DNA of 34,022 nt from an archaeon (GTDB lineage: Archaea > Nanobdellota > Nanobdellia > WJKC01). The notes beneath the pieces are model-generated. The model was not told the DNA's origin. It made no database searches and saw only the letters and a program-made list of their open reading frames with translations. Each line of letters opens with the position of its first letter. Position 1 is the first letter of the stretch. The translations under genes were made by a program, and so were the position numbers. This document shows, piece after piece, positions 23,091 through 30,390 of the stretch. The stretch covers positions 1-34,022 of the forward strand of contig WJKC01000057.1 in NCBI GenBank assembly GCA_014729335.1, given 5' to 3'.

Positions 23091-23111
23091 GGGGGACTTC
23101 GTCCCCCTTTT
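23091..23111 (+). terminator. Hairpin element C, candidate terminator after tRNA-Arg
   Basis: GGGGGAC-TTC-GTCCCCC forms a 7-bp stem (23091-23107) followed by TTTT, preceded by a run of nine G (23087-23095). The TTTTGAT after the stem resembles elements A, B and D (CTYTYGA). Unlike those, no flanking direct repeat is seen. It could terminate the tRNA transcript or be a copy of the same dispersed element. Confidence 0.55.
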
Positions 23112-23172
23112 GATTTTCATTCATTATTGATAATGTAAAAGTTCTTTGGATAATCAGCTGTTGATGATAGTG

Positions 23173-24351
23173 TTATATGAATTTTTGCAGTATTGTTTGT
23201 TTCTCTCTTATTAGTTTGCTTTTTCTGAGGTCAAAACCTGTTAGTCTTTCAGTATAGGTCCGGGCTTGTTCATAATTGTTGAATTTTTTACTGTTCTGCA
23301 GTGCTTTCCTCACTGCTTCCCGCACGACCCAGACTCCTAGCGGCATGTAGTAGTCCTTTGTTATCTGCCTGATGACTAGGGCGCTGGCTTGAAGGTTGTT
23401 GGACGCGAGCCATTCAGTGATTGGCAGCCTGCTCGCGTAGTAGCCGCCCCCTGTGTTCTCAGCGTATTTTTTCCGACCGTTGAATTGTTCGTAATCAGTC
23501 ATTACTTGTGTTTCATTGCTGCTGAACACTGCCCCGGGCATCCACATCTCGATTAACTCGTAGCTCCAGAACCGGGGCATTAATAGGATTGTGAAGATGT
23601 TGCCAAAGTACTTGCCGTGGAATACCTGGTAGTAATCAATCACCTCGTTGTTTTTTAGTTTTTTAATATAATTCTTTCCAAGCGTGTCGTCAGTGGCTGT
23701 GATTGACCACCGCGTGGGTACTAGTTTTCGGTTTTTATCAACGCCTAGTGTGCCCGCGCTTAGGATGCTGCTTATCTCGTACTCTTCGAGTTCTTTTTGT
23801 TTTAGTATTATCATTGCCTCGCCTGCTTTTAAGTCAGTGTCGTAGTGTACTTTCTGGACCGCTTTTTTTATGCGCGGGTGGTCGTTGACTCTTAACTCTT
23901 TGACCTCGGCTGCTGGGCCGTAGGGTTGTGAGTGGATGTTGTAGTTGACTAATATTTTTGGCGCTTTTTTTAGTGATACATCAATGCTTAAGGGCTTGCT
24001 TGAGAGGGCTGATGACTGGACGTACTCGTTGAATCCTTTAACTTCTTTGATTTTAACCTTGTTCCTTGAGTTAACCAGGCTTGAACGGTAAGTCATGACG
24101 TCAATGATTGATGATTTATTATTAACCCACTCCCTGGGTCCTTTATTAGTTGTTGACTCGTGGGGTGAGAGCAGCCCGGCGTACACTTTTGGGTAGCCGT
24201 GCCAGCCGATGAACACGCCCGCTGTCTCTGATTTGAATTCTTTTTTTGGTTTAAGGGATTTCTTAATGTCTAGTTTAGCCAGCACCGGGCATCTTGGCAG
24301 CCCGCATTTTAGTCTGCCTTTGCATTTAACGCAGTCAAATCCTATCTTCAT
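23173..24351 (-). CDS. nreA: DNA repair protein NreA-like
   Basis: Archaeal Nre family (DUF650/DUF651), linked to repair after DNA damage and to PCNA. The 392 residues begin with a probable zinc site Cys7, Cys10, Cys16, Cys21 (CVKCKGRLKC then PRCP) and contain FIGWHGYPKVYAG, HSQPYGPAAEV and the C-terminal NNLQASALVIRQI and MPLGVWVVREAVR blocks typical of the family. The last eight residues QTILQKFI match a PCNA-interacting peptide. ATG 24351 has a TATA box TATATAATAC about 28 bases upstream. Confidence 0.92.
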   Translation of the reverse strand: MKIGFDCVKCKGRLKCGLPRCPVLAKLDIKKSLKPKKEFKSETAGVFIGWHGYPKVYAGLLSPHESTTNKGPREWVNNKSSIIDVMTYRSSLVNSRNKVKIKEVKGFNEYVQSSALSSKPLSIDVSLKKAPKILVNYNIHSQPYGPAAEVKELRVNDHPRIKKAVQKVHYDTDLKAGEAMIILKQKELEEYEISSILSAGTLGVDKNRKLVPTRWSITATDDTLGKNYIKKLKNNEVIDYYQVFHGKYFGNIFTILLMPRFWSYELIEMWMPGAVFSSNETQVMTDYEQFNGRKKYAENTGGGYYASRLPITEWLASNNLQASALVIRQITKDYYMPLGVWVVREAVRKALQNSKKFNNYEQARTYTERLTGFDLRKSKLIREKQTILQKFI

Positions 24352-24368
24352 TAATATTAGATTGATTG

Positions 24369-24413
24369 TTGGGTGTATATAATACTAAGGGTTGGTTGTC
24401 CTTTAATACCCAA
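24369..24413. promoter_or_regulatory. nreA promoter inside an inverted repeat
   Basis: TATATAATAC (24376-24385) is the probable nreA TATA box. It lies between TTGGGT (24369-24374) and ACCCAA (24408-24413), a perfect 6-base inverted repeat. This could be an operator, but the arms are short. Confidence 0.4.
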
Positions 24414-24444
24414 TACTCTTAAATACTCATTGTACCTTAGAAAA

Positions 24445-24453
24445 CTTTATAAG
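24445..24453 (+). promoter_or_regulatory. TATA box of the small acidic protein gene
   Basis: CTTTATAAG is centred about 30 bases before ATG 24479, fitting a leaderless mRNA and supporting the reality of that small gene. Confidence 0.5.
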
Positions 24454-24478
24454 TGGTCGTGGAGGGATTTGTTTTATC

Positions 24479-24589
24479 ATGAGTGACGAGCTTGAGTTAA
24501 TAGAGGATGTTTCTGAGGATGATTCTGTTTACTCGCTTGAGGAAGAGGATGATGAGACGACTGAGACTATTAGGGCTTATATTGGTTGA
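24479..24589 (+). CDS. Very small acidic protein (36 residues)
   Basis: It begins MSDELELIEDVSEDD and ends TIRAYIG. Fifteen of the 36 residues are Asp or Glu and only one is basic. No family is recognised. It has a TATA box at the right distance and stands alone between nreA (divergent) and tRNA-Trp. It might mimic nucleic acid or bind a basic partner, which is speculation. A chance ORF cannot be excluded, although the composition is protein-like. Confidence 0.55.
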   Translation: MSDELELIEDVSEDDSVYSLEEEDDETTETIRAYIG

Positions 24590-24598
24590 ATAGATTAC

Positions 24599-24607
24599 TT
24601 TATAAAA
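24599..24607 (+). promoter_or_regulatory. TATA box of tRNA-Trp
   Basis: TTTATAAAA lies about 30 bases before the first tRNA base (24634). Confidence 0.55.
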
Positions 24608-24633
24608 TACTATCACTATTTATTTTTTATAGC

Positions 24634-24757
24634 GGGGTCATAGTCTAGTCTGGCAGGACAACCGGCTCCAGACGATTCTTCGTATTGGAGCGCTGATTCA
24701 ATAATTTGGAGATGACGAAGATACCGGTTAACCGGGGTTCGAATCCCTGTGACCCCA
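24634..24757 (+). tRNA. tRNA-Trp (anticodon CCA) with a 51-base intron
   Basis: Acceptor GGGGTCA pairs with TGACCCC, with discriminator A at 24757. The anticodon stem is ACCGG/CCGGT and the loop is CTCCAG plus A with the intron inserted after base 37, giving anticodon CCA at 24668-24670. The T arm is CGGGG-TTCGAAT-CCCTG. The mature length is about 73. CCA is not encoded. The intron (24672-24722) needs EndA, encoded at 28776-29336. The last 12 bases and the trailer are duplicated 48 bases downstream. Confidence 0.95.
24672..24722 (+). ncRNA. tRNA-Trp intron with candidate C/D-box methylation guide
   Basis: The intron has a D-type box CTGA (24693-24696) and a C-type box ATGACGA (24712-24718, one mismatch to RTGATGA). 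The seven bases TTGGAGC at 24685-24691 pair with exon 5' bases 31-37. The base five upstream of CTGA (24688) pairs with C34, so the usual rule predicts 2'-O-methylation of C34, as known for archaeal pre-tRNA-Trp introns. A 7-bp helix TCTTCGT (24677-24683) with ACGAAGA (24715-24721) can hold the splice-site structure. A second guide for U39 is not evident. Exact splice junctions are inferred. Confidence 0.65.
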
Positions 24758-24819
24758 TTTCACTGGGTGCCAAGAGTTCTCTTCTTTTGAGCACCTGTGA
24801 CCCCATTTCACTGGGTGCC
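24746..24819. repeat. Element D between exact 26-base direct repeats of the tRNA-Trp 3' end
   Basis: The sequence CCTGTGACCCCA continuing TTTCACTGGGTGCC is found at 24746-24771 (tRNA 3' end and trailer) and again at 24794-24819. The 22 bases between have AAGAG-TT-CTCTT followed by CTTTTGAGCA. GGTGC in the left repeat can also pair with GCACC at the right boundary. No integrase or element cargo is present. The layout matches elements A and B. Confidence 0.85.
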
Positions 24820-24933
24820 GGGGGAGGGGTCTTTCTGAGGACTTAAGCATGGATAGACAGTTTTATACATTCTAGTAATATATGATTTAGATAACCAAAA
24901 CCTTTTTAAATTAGGCGTTAGAAAGAACTGTTG
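24820..24933. other. Intergenic region before the secreted protein gene
   Basis: After the second repeat comes a G-rich stretch (GGGGGAGGGG), a weak GTC-GAC hairpin at 24829-24842, then AT-rich sequence. TTTTTAAATT at 24903-24912 is the TATA box of the gene at 24934 (about 27 bases). Nothing else is seen. Confidence 0.45.
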
Positions 24934-27120
24934 ATGAATTTGAAGAACCGGTTTGTTGGAGGAGTGATTCTTTCATTAATAATGCTTGGAGCGGCTAGTG
25001 CGGGCTACCAGGACTACGAGGTTGACTGGATGGTGCTGCCTGGAACTATTTATGAGAACACTGATGTGACAATATTTGGTTATATTAGTATTGATGATTT
25101 GGGAGGGATACTGCCAATTAACAACTTTACTCTGCGGGTCATGGAGGGCTCAACTGTTAAGAAGCAGTTGAAGCTGACTGACACGGCTCTTAGTTATGTT
25201 AATGATTATGATAATGATGAGTTATTGCTTGATGGTTTCTTTTACACTAAGATGAGTGATTTGGATGAAGGCGTCTACTCTGCGATAATTTCAATCGGGG
25301 GCGAGGACGTTGATTATCAGAGTTTTGAGGTTAATAGCGGCGAGTCTAACCTCTCAGCCAATCTTATCACAATCACGACTAATAATGGTCCAGTCATAGA
25401 CCTTGATTATACTGGCGGTACACCAATTGTTAACGCGGAACTATACCTTTATGGCAGGGAGAACTTTGACAACCCTACAGTAGTGTCTGCTTCAGGAATA
25501 ACTAACGGCACTACTTATCATGTTGACGAGGTTAGTGGTTTTGAGTTAAGTGATTATGTTGATGATAACCAGGTTTATGGGTTTGTTGTTTACGGCGTCA
25601 CTAGTGATGGTAATCCTTCTGAACCAGAGATTATTGTTAAGAACACTGGTTTTAAGGATATAGTATATGATGCTGGCGCTTCACTTGAGACTAAGGCTTT
25701 GAAAAAGGGAAAGGCTGAGTCATTATCCTTATCTATTGAGAATAACGGTTCTTTACTAACTAGTTATGAGGTTGGCTTGAGCGGTTCATTAAGTGATTAC
25801 GCCTCAGTTGATGATGGTTTTGAGTTAATGCCTGGTGATTTAGTGACTAAGAGTTTAATCATTGACTTGCCGCGGAGCCATGTTCCGTTAACCGGTAACT
25901 TAACTGTTACTTTAACTGCTGGTGGTTCAGTGGTTGATGAGCAGACTTACTTTATGAATTTATCAGCAGCTGACCCGATTCATAGTGTTAGTGTTAATAG
26001 TGTTACTTTCTCAGAGGATTATTACTTTGAAGGAGAGTATGTTAAGGGTAATATTTCAATAACTAATGACGGCGACTACACGGAGTACGTTGATGTTAAG
26101 TATTATTTTAATAATCAGGCAGTTGGCAAGACTAACCAGGTTAGTCTAGCTAGGGGTGAAACAAAGAATATCACTATCTTTTCACAGGCAGGGTCTGAGT
26201 CAACGCTTGTTGTCACTGCCACTAATGGTAACTTGGATTATGTTGAATCATTTGATGTTAATATTGTTAATAAGGATTATGAGTTCAACTTCTACTTGGA
26301 GGATAGTGAGATTATATCACAGAACGCTGTTACTGAGACTGCTGAGTTAGTGATTGAGAACACGGGTAATGTTGATGACGTCTTCTTGGTGACTAGTGGT
26401 TATGGCAATGTTGAGTTAAATAATAGCGGTAAGAATACAATCTCTGTTATTGTTCCGCCTGAAGAGTCAGTGGTTATAGACGCTGAGGTTAATATTCCTT
26501 CGGATGAATTAATGGTTAATTCAACTTTCACTGTTTGTTCTCAGATGGGTAATGAGTGCAGTGAAGCTGACCTGTTAATCAGTATTTTCAGGTCTGCTGA
26601 TGATATTCAGGGCTCTGAGAGCGTGGTTAATATATCTGAGACTTCCTTAACAGGTGATACTGAGGAGGGTGTTATTTACTCTTTTGATGTGACTAATAAC
26701 AGGCTTATTTCAAAGAATTATGAGGTTGTTTATGAGACAAACGCTACTGGTTTAGAGTTTAGTGTTTACCCCGGGGTTAATTTCACAGTCCAGCCAGGAG
26801 AGACTCAGAAGGTTTTCCTTTATGCTACTCCGAGCGAGGCTGGAGATTATGACATTAATTACATAATTAAGGAGGAGGGCGTTGAACTGGCAAGCGGTGA
26901 TTTGGAGTTAAACGCTGGTTCAAGTGTGGATGGGATTACAGGTTTCGCAGTGGCTGCGGGGGGAGTTCTTGGAGTCGCTGGCTTAGTTGTGCTCGTCTTG
27001 TTTATTTATTTTTATTTTATTAGGCAGCCGTCTAGCACTGATGATGACTTCAAGCCGGTTGAGGTTAAGAAGGCAGACTTAACTAAGCCTGCAACTAAAA
27101 ATGATGATAAGTACTGGTAA
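24934..27120 (+). CDS. Large secreted, C-terminally membrane-anchored beta-sandwich protein
   Basis: A 728-residue cell-surface protein. A signal peptide (about residues 1-24, hydrophobic GGVILSLIMLGAASAG) is followed by repeated Ig-like beta-sandwich units resembling CARDB/APHP/NEW3 domains, with recurrent patterns such as ISIENNGSL-like strands, PGDLVTKSL and PGETQKVFLYATPSEAG. A C-terminal membrane helix (about 669-692, GGVLGVAGLVVLVLFIYFYF) precedes a charged cytoplasmic tail. Many N-x-S/T sequons make it a likely AglB substrate. ATG 24934 is 27 bases from a TATA box; the TTG just upstream is rejected. It overlaps the next gene by 20 bases. Confidence 0.85.
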   Translation: MNLKNRFVGGVILSLIMLGAASAGYQDYEVDWMVLPGTIYENTDVTIFGYISIDDLGGILPINNFTLRVMEGSTVKKQLKLTDTALSYVNDYDNDELLLDGFFYTKMSDLDEGVYSAIISIGGEDVDYQSFEVNSGESNLSANLITITTNNGPVIDLDYTGGTPIVNAELYLYGRENFDNPTVVSASGITNGTTYHVDEVSGFELSDYVDDNQVYGFVVYGVTSDGNPSEPEIIVKNTGFKDIVYDAGASLETKALKKGKAESLSLSIENNGSLLTSYEVGLSGSLSDYASVDDGFELMPGDLVTKSLIIDLPRSHVPLTGNLTVTLTAGGSVVDEQTYFMNLSAADPIHSVSVNSVTFSEDYYFEGEYVKGNISITNDGDYTEYVDVKYYFNNQAVGKTNQVSLARGETKNITIFSQAGSESTLVVTATNGNLDYVESFDVNIVNKDYEFNFYLEDSEIISQNAVTETAELVIENTGNVDDVFLVTSGYGNVELNNSGKNTISVIVPPEESVVIDAEVNIPSDELMVNSTFTVCSQMGNECSEADLLISIFRSADDIQGSESVVNISETSLTGDTEEGVIYSFDVTNNRLISKNYEVVYETNATGLEFSVYPGVNFTVQPGETQKVFLYATPSEAGDYDINYIIKEEGVELASGDLELNAGSSVDGITGFAVAAGGVLGVAGLVVLVLFIYFYFIRQPSSTDDDFKPVEVKKADLTKPATKNDDKYW

Positions 27121-28819
27121 AGTATTATCCCTGTTTTCATTATTAATATTATTAAGTGGTGCTAGGGGTTTAGAGGCTTGTCAGTGCAGCACGGTTACTA
27201 CTGAGTTATACTTCACTAATGATGAGTCAACTGTTCAGCACTATACTCTTCAGAAGAGCGGGCTGGCTAGTACTTGGTCAACTCTTACTCCTTCAACTTT
27301 CACTCTTGACCCTGGCGAGACAAAACTAGTGGTTGTTTTCTTAAGGGTTGGCTGCAGTGTTGAAGAGGGTGTTTATGACTTGGTTGTTAAAGCCGTGTCA
27401 GAGGATGGCTTGATTTCAGAGTCAGTTAGTTTTGAGGTTAGTTCTTGCAGGTCAGTTGCTGTTAAACCTGAAATTGAGCCTGTTGCTTGTGTTAATCAGG
27501 GGTTATTAATGCCTTTAAACATCAGTAATGATGGTGATTACTCTGAGAGTGTTAATTTAACATCTTCTAGTGGCAATCTTAGTATTAGTTCATTAACTCT
27601 TGATAGCGGTGACTCTCAGCTGGTTAATCTTAGTCTTGTTCCAAGAGAGGTTGGTTTAAACCCTGTTATCATCACTGCTTCCTGGTCTGGTGGTGACAGC
27701 AGGTCGGTGATTAGTGTTAACACTACTGAGTGCTCTGCCTTTACTGCTTCTTTATCTAATGGTTATGTTAATCTTTGTGAGAGTGATGAGGTGGTTGTTA
27801 AGTTGACTGTTACTAATGACGAGGAGGGTAAGCGTTTCTTTTTTAACTCTTCTTCTTTGCTTTTTGACTTGCTGTCAAACACTTACCTTGAGCCTAATGA
27901 GGTGATGGTTGAGGACTTGGTTGTTTATAGCAGCTGTGAGTCAGGTGTTAGCGAGCCAGTGATTAGGGTTTGGGCTGAGGGCGCCGGCGTTGTTGAACTC
28001 CCTTTAGTGCTTAATGTTAAGGGCTGCTACCTGCCTATAGTTGTTGCCCGCACGCAGAGTGACTTGGCTTGTGCTTGTGAAGAACTTGTTTATTACTTTG
28101 ATGTTTATAACCCTGGTTTTAAAGAGATGATTTACGCTGTTACTTCCAGCGCTGGTTCAGTTTATCATGATGGTGTGAGAGTTGATAGCATTACCCTTGA
28201 CCCTGATGAGTCAATTACGCTGTCAGTTAATCACTCTGTTCCCTGCGGTTACTCTGGCAGTCTTAATTTATCCTTGACCGCGACCTCTATTAGTGCTTGC
28301 AGTAAGACTTCAACCAGTATGGTTAAGTTAATGGTTGATTCCTGGACTGACTGCCAGGCGGTTAGTCTTCAGGCCCAGCCCGTTGTTAGTGGTTTTAATG
28401 AGTCGCCTTTCACAGTGCCTGTTAATGTTAGGAATATTGGTGTCAGGCCCACTAGTTATAACTTGGTGGTTACTGGTTCAGCTATGAGCAACTTGCTGGG
28501 TGTTAGTAAGAGTTTTGTCACTCTTAACCCTGGTGAGAGCGAGGTTGTTGAGTTAACTCTTGACCCTGAACGGATTACAGGCAGTTTCATTAGTGTCCAG
28601 GCTTTTAGTACGGATAACTTGGCTAGTGATTCTGCAGTTATTAACTTCGGCGAATCCTTTCTTAGTGATTACGATTTTTATTTCTTGTTAATCCCGTCTG
28701 CAGTTACCGTATTATTGATTATCTTGTTGGTTAGAAGTAATCTTTTTAATAAAAGCGGTGGTAGTATTAATTCTAGTGGCAAGGAAATCAAAATCAAGAA
28801 AGCAGAAAGGAAAAAGTAA
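27101..28819 (+). CDS. Cysteine-rich secreted, membrane-anchored beta-sandwich protein
   Basis: A 572-residue paralogue-like companion of the preceding protein. It has a signal peptide (VLSLFSLLILLSGARG), several Ig-like units with the DPGE/NPGE turn (LDPGETKLVVVFL, LNPGESEVVELTL), a C-terminal membrane helix (PSAVTVLLIILLV) and a Lys-rich tail. Unlike its neighbour it has many Cys spaced through the ectodomain (CQCST, SSCRS, ECSAF, SSCES, ACACEE), suggesting extracytoplasmic disulfides. Either ATG 27101 or 27104 may be used. The 20-base overlap with the upstream gene suggests coupling. It overlaps endA by about 44 bases. Confidence 0.82.
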   Translation: MMISTGKVLSLFSLLILLSGARGLEACQCSTVTTELYFTNDESTVQHYTLQKSGLASTWSTLTPSTFTLDPGETKLVVVFLRVGCSVEEGVYDLVVKAVSEDGLISESVSFEVSSCRSVAVKPEIEPVACVNQGLLMPLNISNDGDYSESVNLTSSSGNLSISSLTLDSGDSQLVNLSLVPREVGLNPVIITASWSGGDSRSVISVNTTECSAFTASLSNGYVNLCESDEVVVKLTVTNDEEGKRFFFNSSSLLFDLLSNTYLEPNEVMVEDLVVYSSCESGVSEPVIRVWAEGAGVVELPLVLNVKGCYLPIVVARTQSDLACACEELVYYFDVYNPGFKEMIYAVTSSAGSVYHDGVRVDSITLDPDESITLSVNHSVPCGYSGSLNLSLTATSISACSKTSTSMVKLMVDSWTDCQAVSLQAQPVVSGFNESPFTVPVNVRNIGVRPTSYNLVVTGSAMSNLLGVSKSFVTLNPGESEVVELTLDPERITGSFISVQAFSTDNLASDSAVINFGESFLSDYDFYFLLIPSAVTVLLIILLVRSNLFNKSGGSINSSGKEIKIKKAERKK

Positions 28820-29336
28820 GTGGCTTAAGGGCTGGCTTCAGCATGATAAGGTTGTTGTTATGGGTGACTTGAGCAGGCTCCAGTCGCTTCGTGATAAGGG
28901 TTTTTTTGGTTCTATTATTAATGATAAGCTTGAGTTGTCTCTTTGCGAGGCTCTTTACTTGATGGAGCGGGGGAAACTGCATGTGAGTGACAAGCGGGCT
29001 CTTTCTTTGAAGGGTTTTATTAAGCGGGCTAAGAAGGTTGACTCTCGTTTCTGGACTCGTTTCAAGGTCTACTCTGATATCCGCTCTAAGGGTTATATCA
29101 CCCGGGCGGCTCTTAAGTTCGGCGCTGACTTCAGTGTTTATGATAAGGGCACTGTGCCCGGGCGTCATCATAGTAAGTGGTTGTTATTTGCTGTGAGTGC
29201 TGATGAGTCTTTTAATTGGCGTGAGTTATCAGCTATGAACCGGGTGGCTCATAGTGTTAAGAAGGACTTGTTGGTTGGAGTGCTTGACTCAGAGGGTGAT
29301 GTTACTTATTATAGTACTAATTGGATTAAGCCTTAG
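28776..29336 (+). CDS. endA: tRNA-splicing endonuclease EndA
   Basis: Cuts bulge-helix-bulge motifs in pre-tRNAs, for example tRNA-Trp at 24634. At about 186 residues it has the size of the single-unit alpha-type enzyme. The N-terminal part has LELSLCEALYLMERGKL. The catalytic domain has SVYDKG (Tyr122), PGRHHSKWL (His132) and RVAHSVKKDLLVGVLD (Lys162/163). I chose GTG 28776. The frame continues to GTG 28758, and ATG 28860 would cut the first conserved strand. Both GTG starts lie inside the upstream gene. Its position behind two secreted-protein genes is unusual. It overlaps the convergent gene by 4 bases. Confidence 0.93.
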   Translation: MARKSKSRKQKGKSKWLKGWLQHDKVVVMGDLSRLQSLRDKGFFGSIINDKLELSLCEALYLMERGKLHVSDKRALSLKGFIKRAKKVDSRFWTRFKVYSDIRSKGYITRAALKFGADFSVYDKGTVPGRHHSKWLLFAVSADESFNWRELSAMNRVAHSVKKDLLVGVLDSEGDVTYYSTNWIKP

Positions 29337-30007
29337 CGGTTCCATAAGTCGTCTAAGTTTAGACATAGCTTGGCTAGTTTCCCTAGGGTGTAGAACGGCG
29401 CTCCCTCATGGCTGAAGTAGTAAGTGTTTTTCTCATTGAAGTGTCTTATTTTGAAGCTGTTCTTAACATTGTAAGCCTCGCTGCCGCTGAAAGCAAAGTT
29501 ATTTTCCAGCAGTGCTAGTTGTAAGTCTTTTATTGGATGGATTCTCTCAAGGCTCTTCCTGACCGAGAGGTAAGTGTTTATTAGTGTCTGGGGTATCACT
29601 GTTTCATAACCAGCTATTATCTTGTTTAGTTTTATCAGCCACTGCGATTGCTTGATGCTGTCTTTATCATAGAATACTGGTGTATTATTGATTAACTCGT
29701 CTATTAACTCGTGTTTTTTTAACAAGCCCTTGTTAACTTTCTTTTTTTTAACTCTTAGCTCTGAGTATTTGTCCATGATTTTTCTCTGGGTGAATAAGAG
29801 GTTTATTTTCTCAGCATCCCAGTCCATTTTTAATAATCCTTTCAGGTTTGTCAGGATGATGGTTTTCTCAGGCAGGTTGACTGAGTGATAGTAACTGCTT
29901 ACTCTTGTTTTGTCAAGCAGTACTGAGTAGTGGAGGGTGTCAAACTTGTTGTTGATAACGTTGTTTTTTACTTTTGGCACTGGCACTTCGATAATTAATA
30001 GGTTCAT
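29333..30007 (-). CDS. Unknown protein
   Basis: A 224-residue soluble basic protein (begins MNLLIIEVPVPKVKNN) with an N-terminal alpha/beta part and a mainly helical middle containing a KKKK stretch. I do not recognise it and see no motif. It follows the DUF202-like gene by 33 bases in the same direction and overlaps endA tail to tail. Confidence 0.6.
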   Translation of the reverse strand: MNLLIIEVPVPKVKNNVINNKFDTLHYSVLLDKTRVSSYYHSVNLPEKTIILTNLKGLLKMDWDAEKINLLFTQRKIMDKYSELRVKKKKVNKGLLKKHELIDELINNTPVFYDKDSIKQSQWLIKLNKIIAGYETVIPQTLINTYLSVRKSLERIHPIKDLQLALLENNFAFSGSEAYNVKNSFKIRHFNEKNTYYFSHEGAPFYTLGKLAKLCLNLDDLWNR

Positions 30008-30040
30008 TTGGTTAAGTATAGTGTTTTTGTTTTTAAAATA

Positions 30041-30382
30041 CTATTCTTCTTTTTTAGCTTCTTCAATATCTCTTTCCAGGAACCATAGGATGTTTGATAA
30101 TTGTCTTATCTCTTTTAATTCTTTTAGACCTGAGTAAAAGGTGTATATTAGTACTATTATCCCGCTGATTATTGATATCAATCCTGCTATGTGGAAGAAG
30201 TCGTATGGGGTTTCGGTTAAGCCTATGAATGCTATGCCGAATAGTATTATTGTGGTGCCGGTCCTGATGCTTGCCATCAGCGTCCGTTGGTAAGCAAGCC
30301 TTGTCCTCTTGTTTGCTAGTTTTGTCTGCTGCTCTGCTAGTTCTAGTCTTATTTTTTCTTTTTTCTTGTCATTCTTAGCCAT
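30041..30382 (-). CDS. DUF202-family small membrane protein
   Basis: A 113-residue protein with a charged, coiled N-terminal helix (about 1-35), two membrane helices and a charged C-terminal helix. LANKRTRLAYQRTLMASIRTG before the first membrane helix is the DUF202 (YidH-like) signature. The function of the family is not firmly known. It starts 8 bases after the HAD phosphatase gene and is co-transcribed with it. Confidence 0.8.
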   Translation of the reverse strand: MAKNDKKKEKIRLELAEQQTKLANKRTRLAYQRTLMASIRTGTTIILFGIAFIGLTETPYDFFHIAGLISIISGIIVLIYTFYSGLKELKEIRQLSNILWFLERDIEEAKKEE

Positions 30383-30390
30383 TATTTAAA

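Noticed and set aside
24746-24819. Ordinary integrative element attachment sites (attL/attR) at tRNA-Trp
   Set aside because: The repeats are only 48 bases apart, nothing but a hairpin lies between, no integrase is in the window, and two non-tRNA loci show the same layout.
24829-24842. Hairpin GTC-TTTCTGAG-GAC resembling the loop of the hairpin near 17651
   Set aside because: The stem is only three base pairs and the shared loop of eight bases may be chance.
28794-29171. 125-codon open frame opposite endA
   Set aside because: It is antisense to the catalytic endonuclease gene, and its composition is not protein-like.
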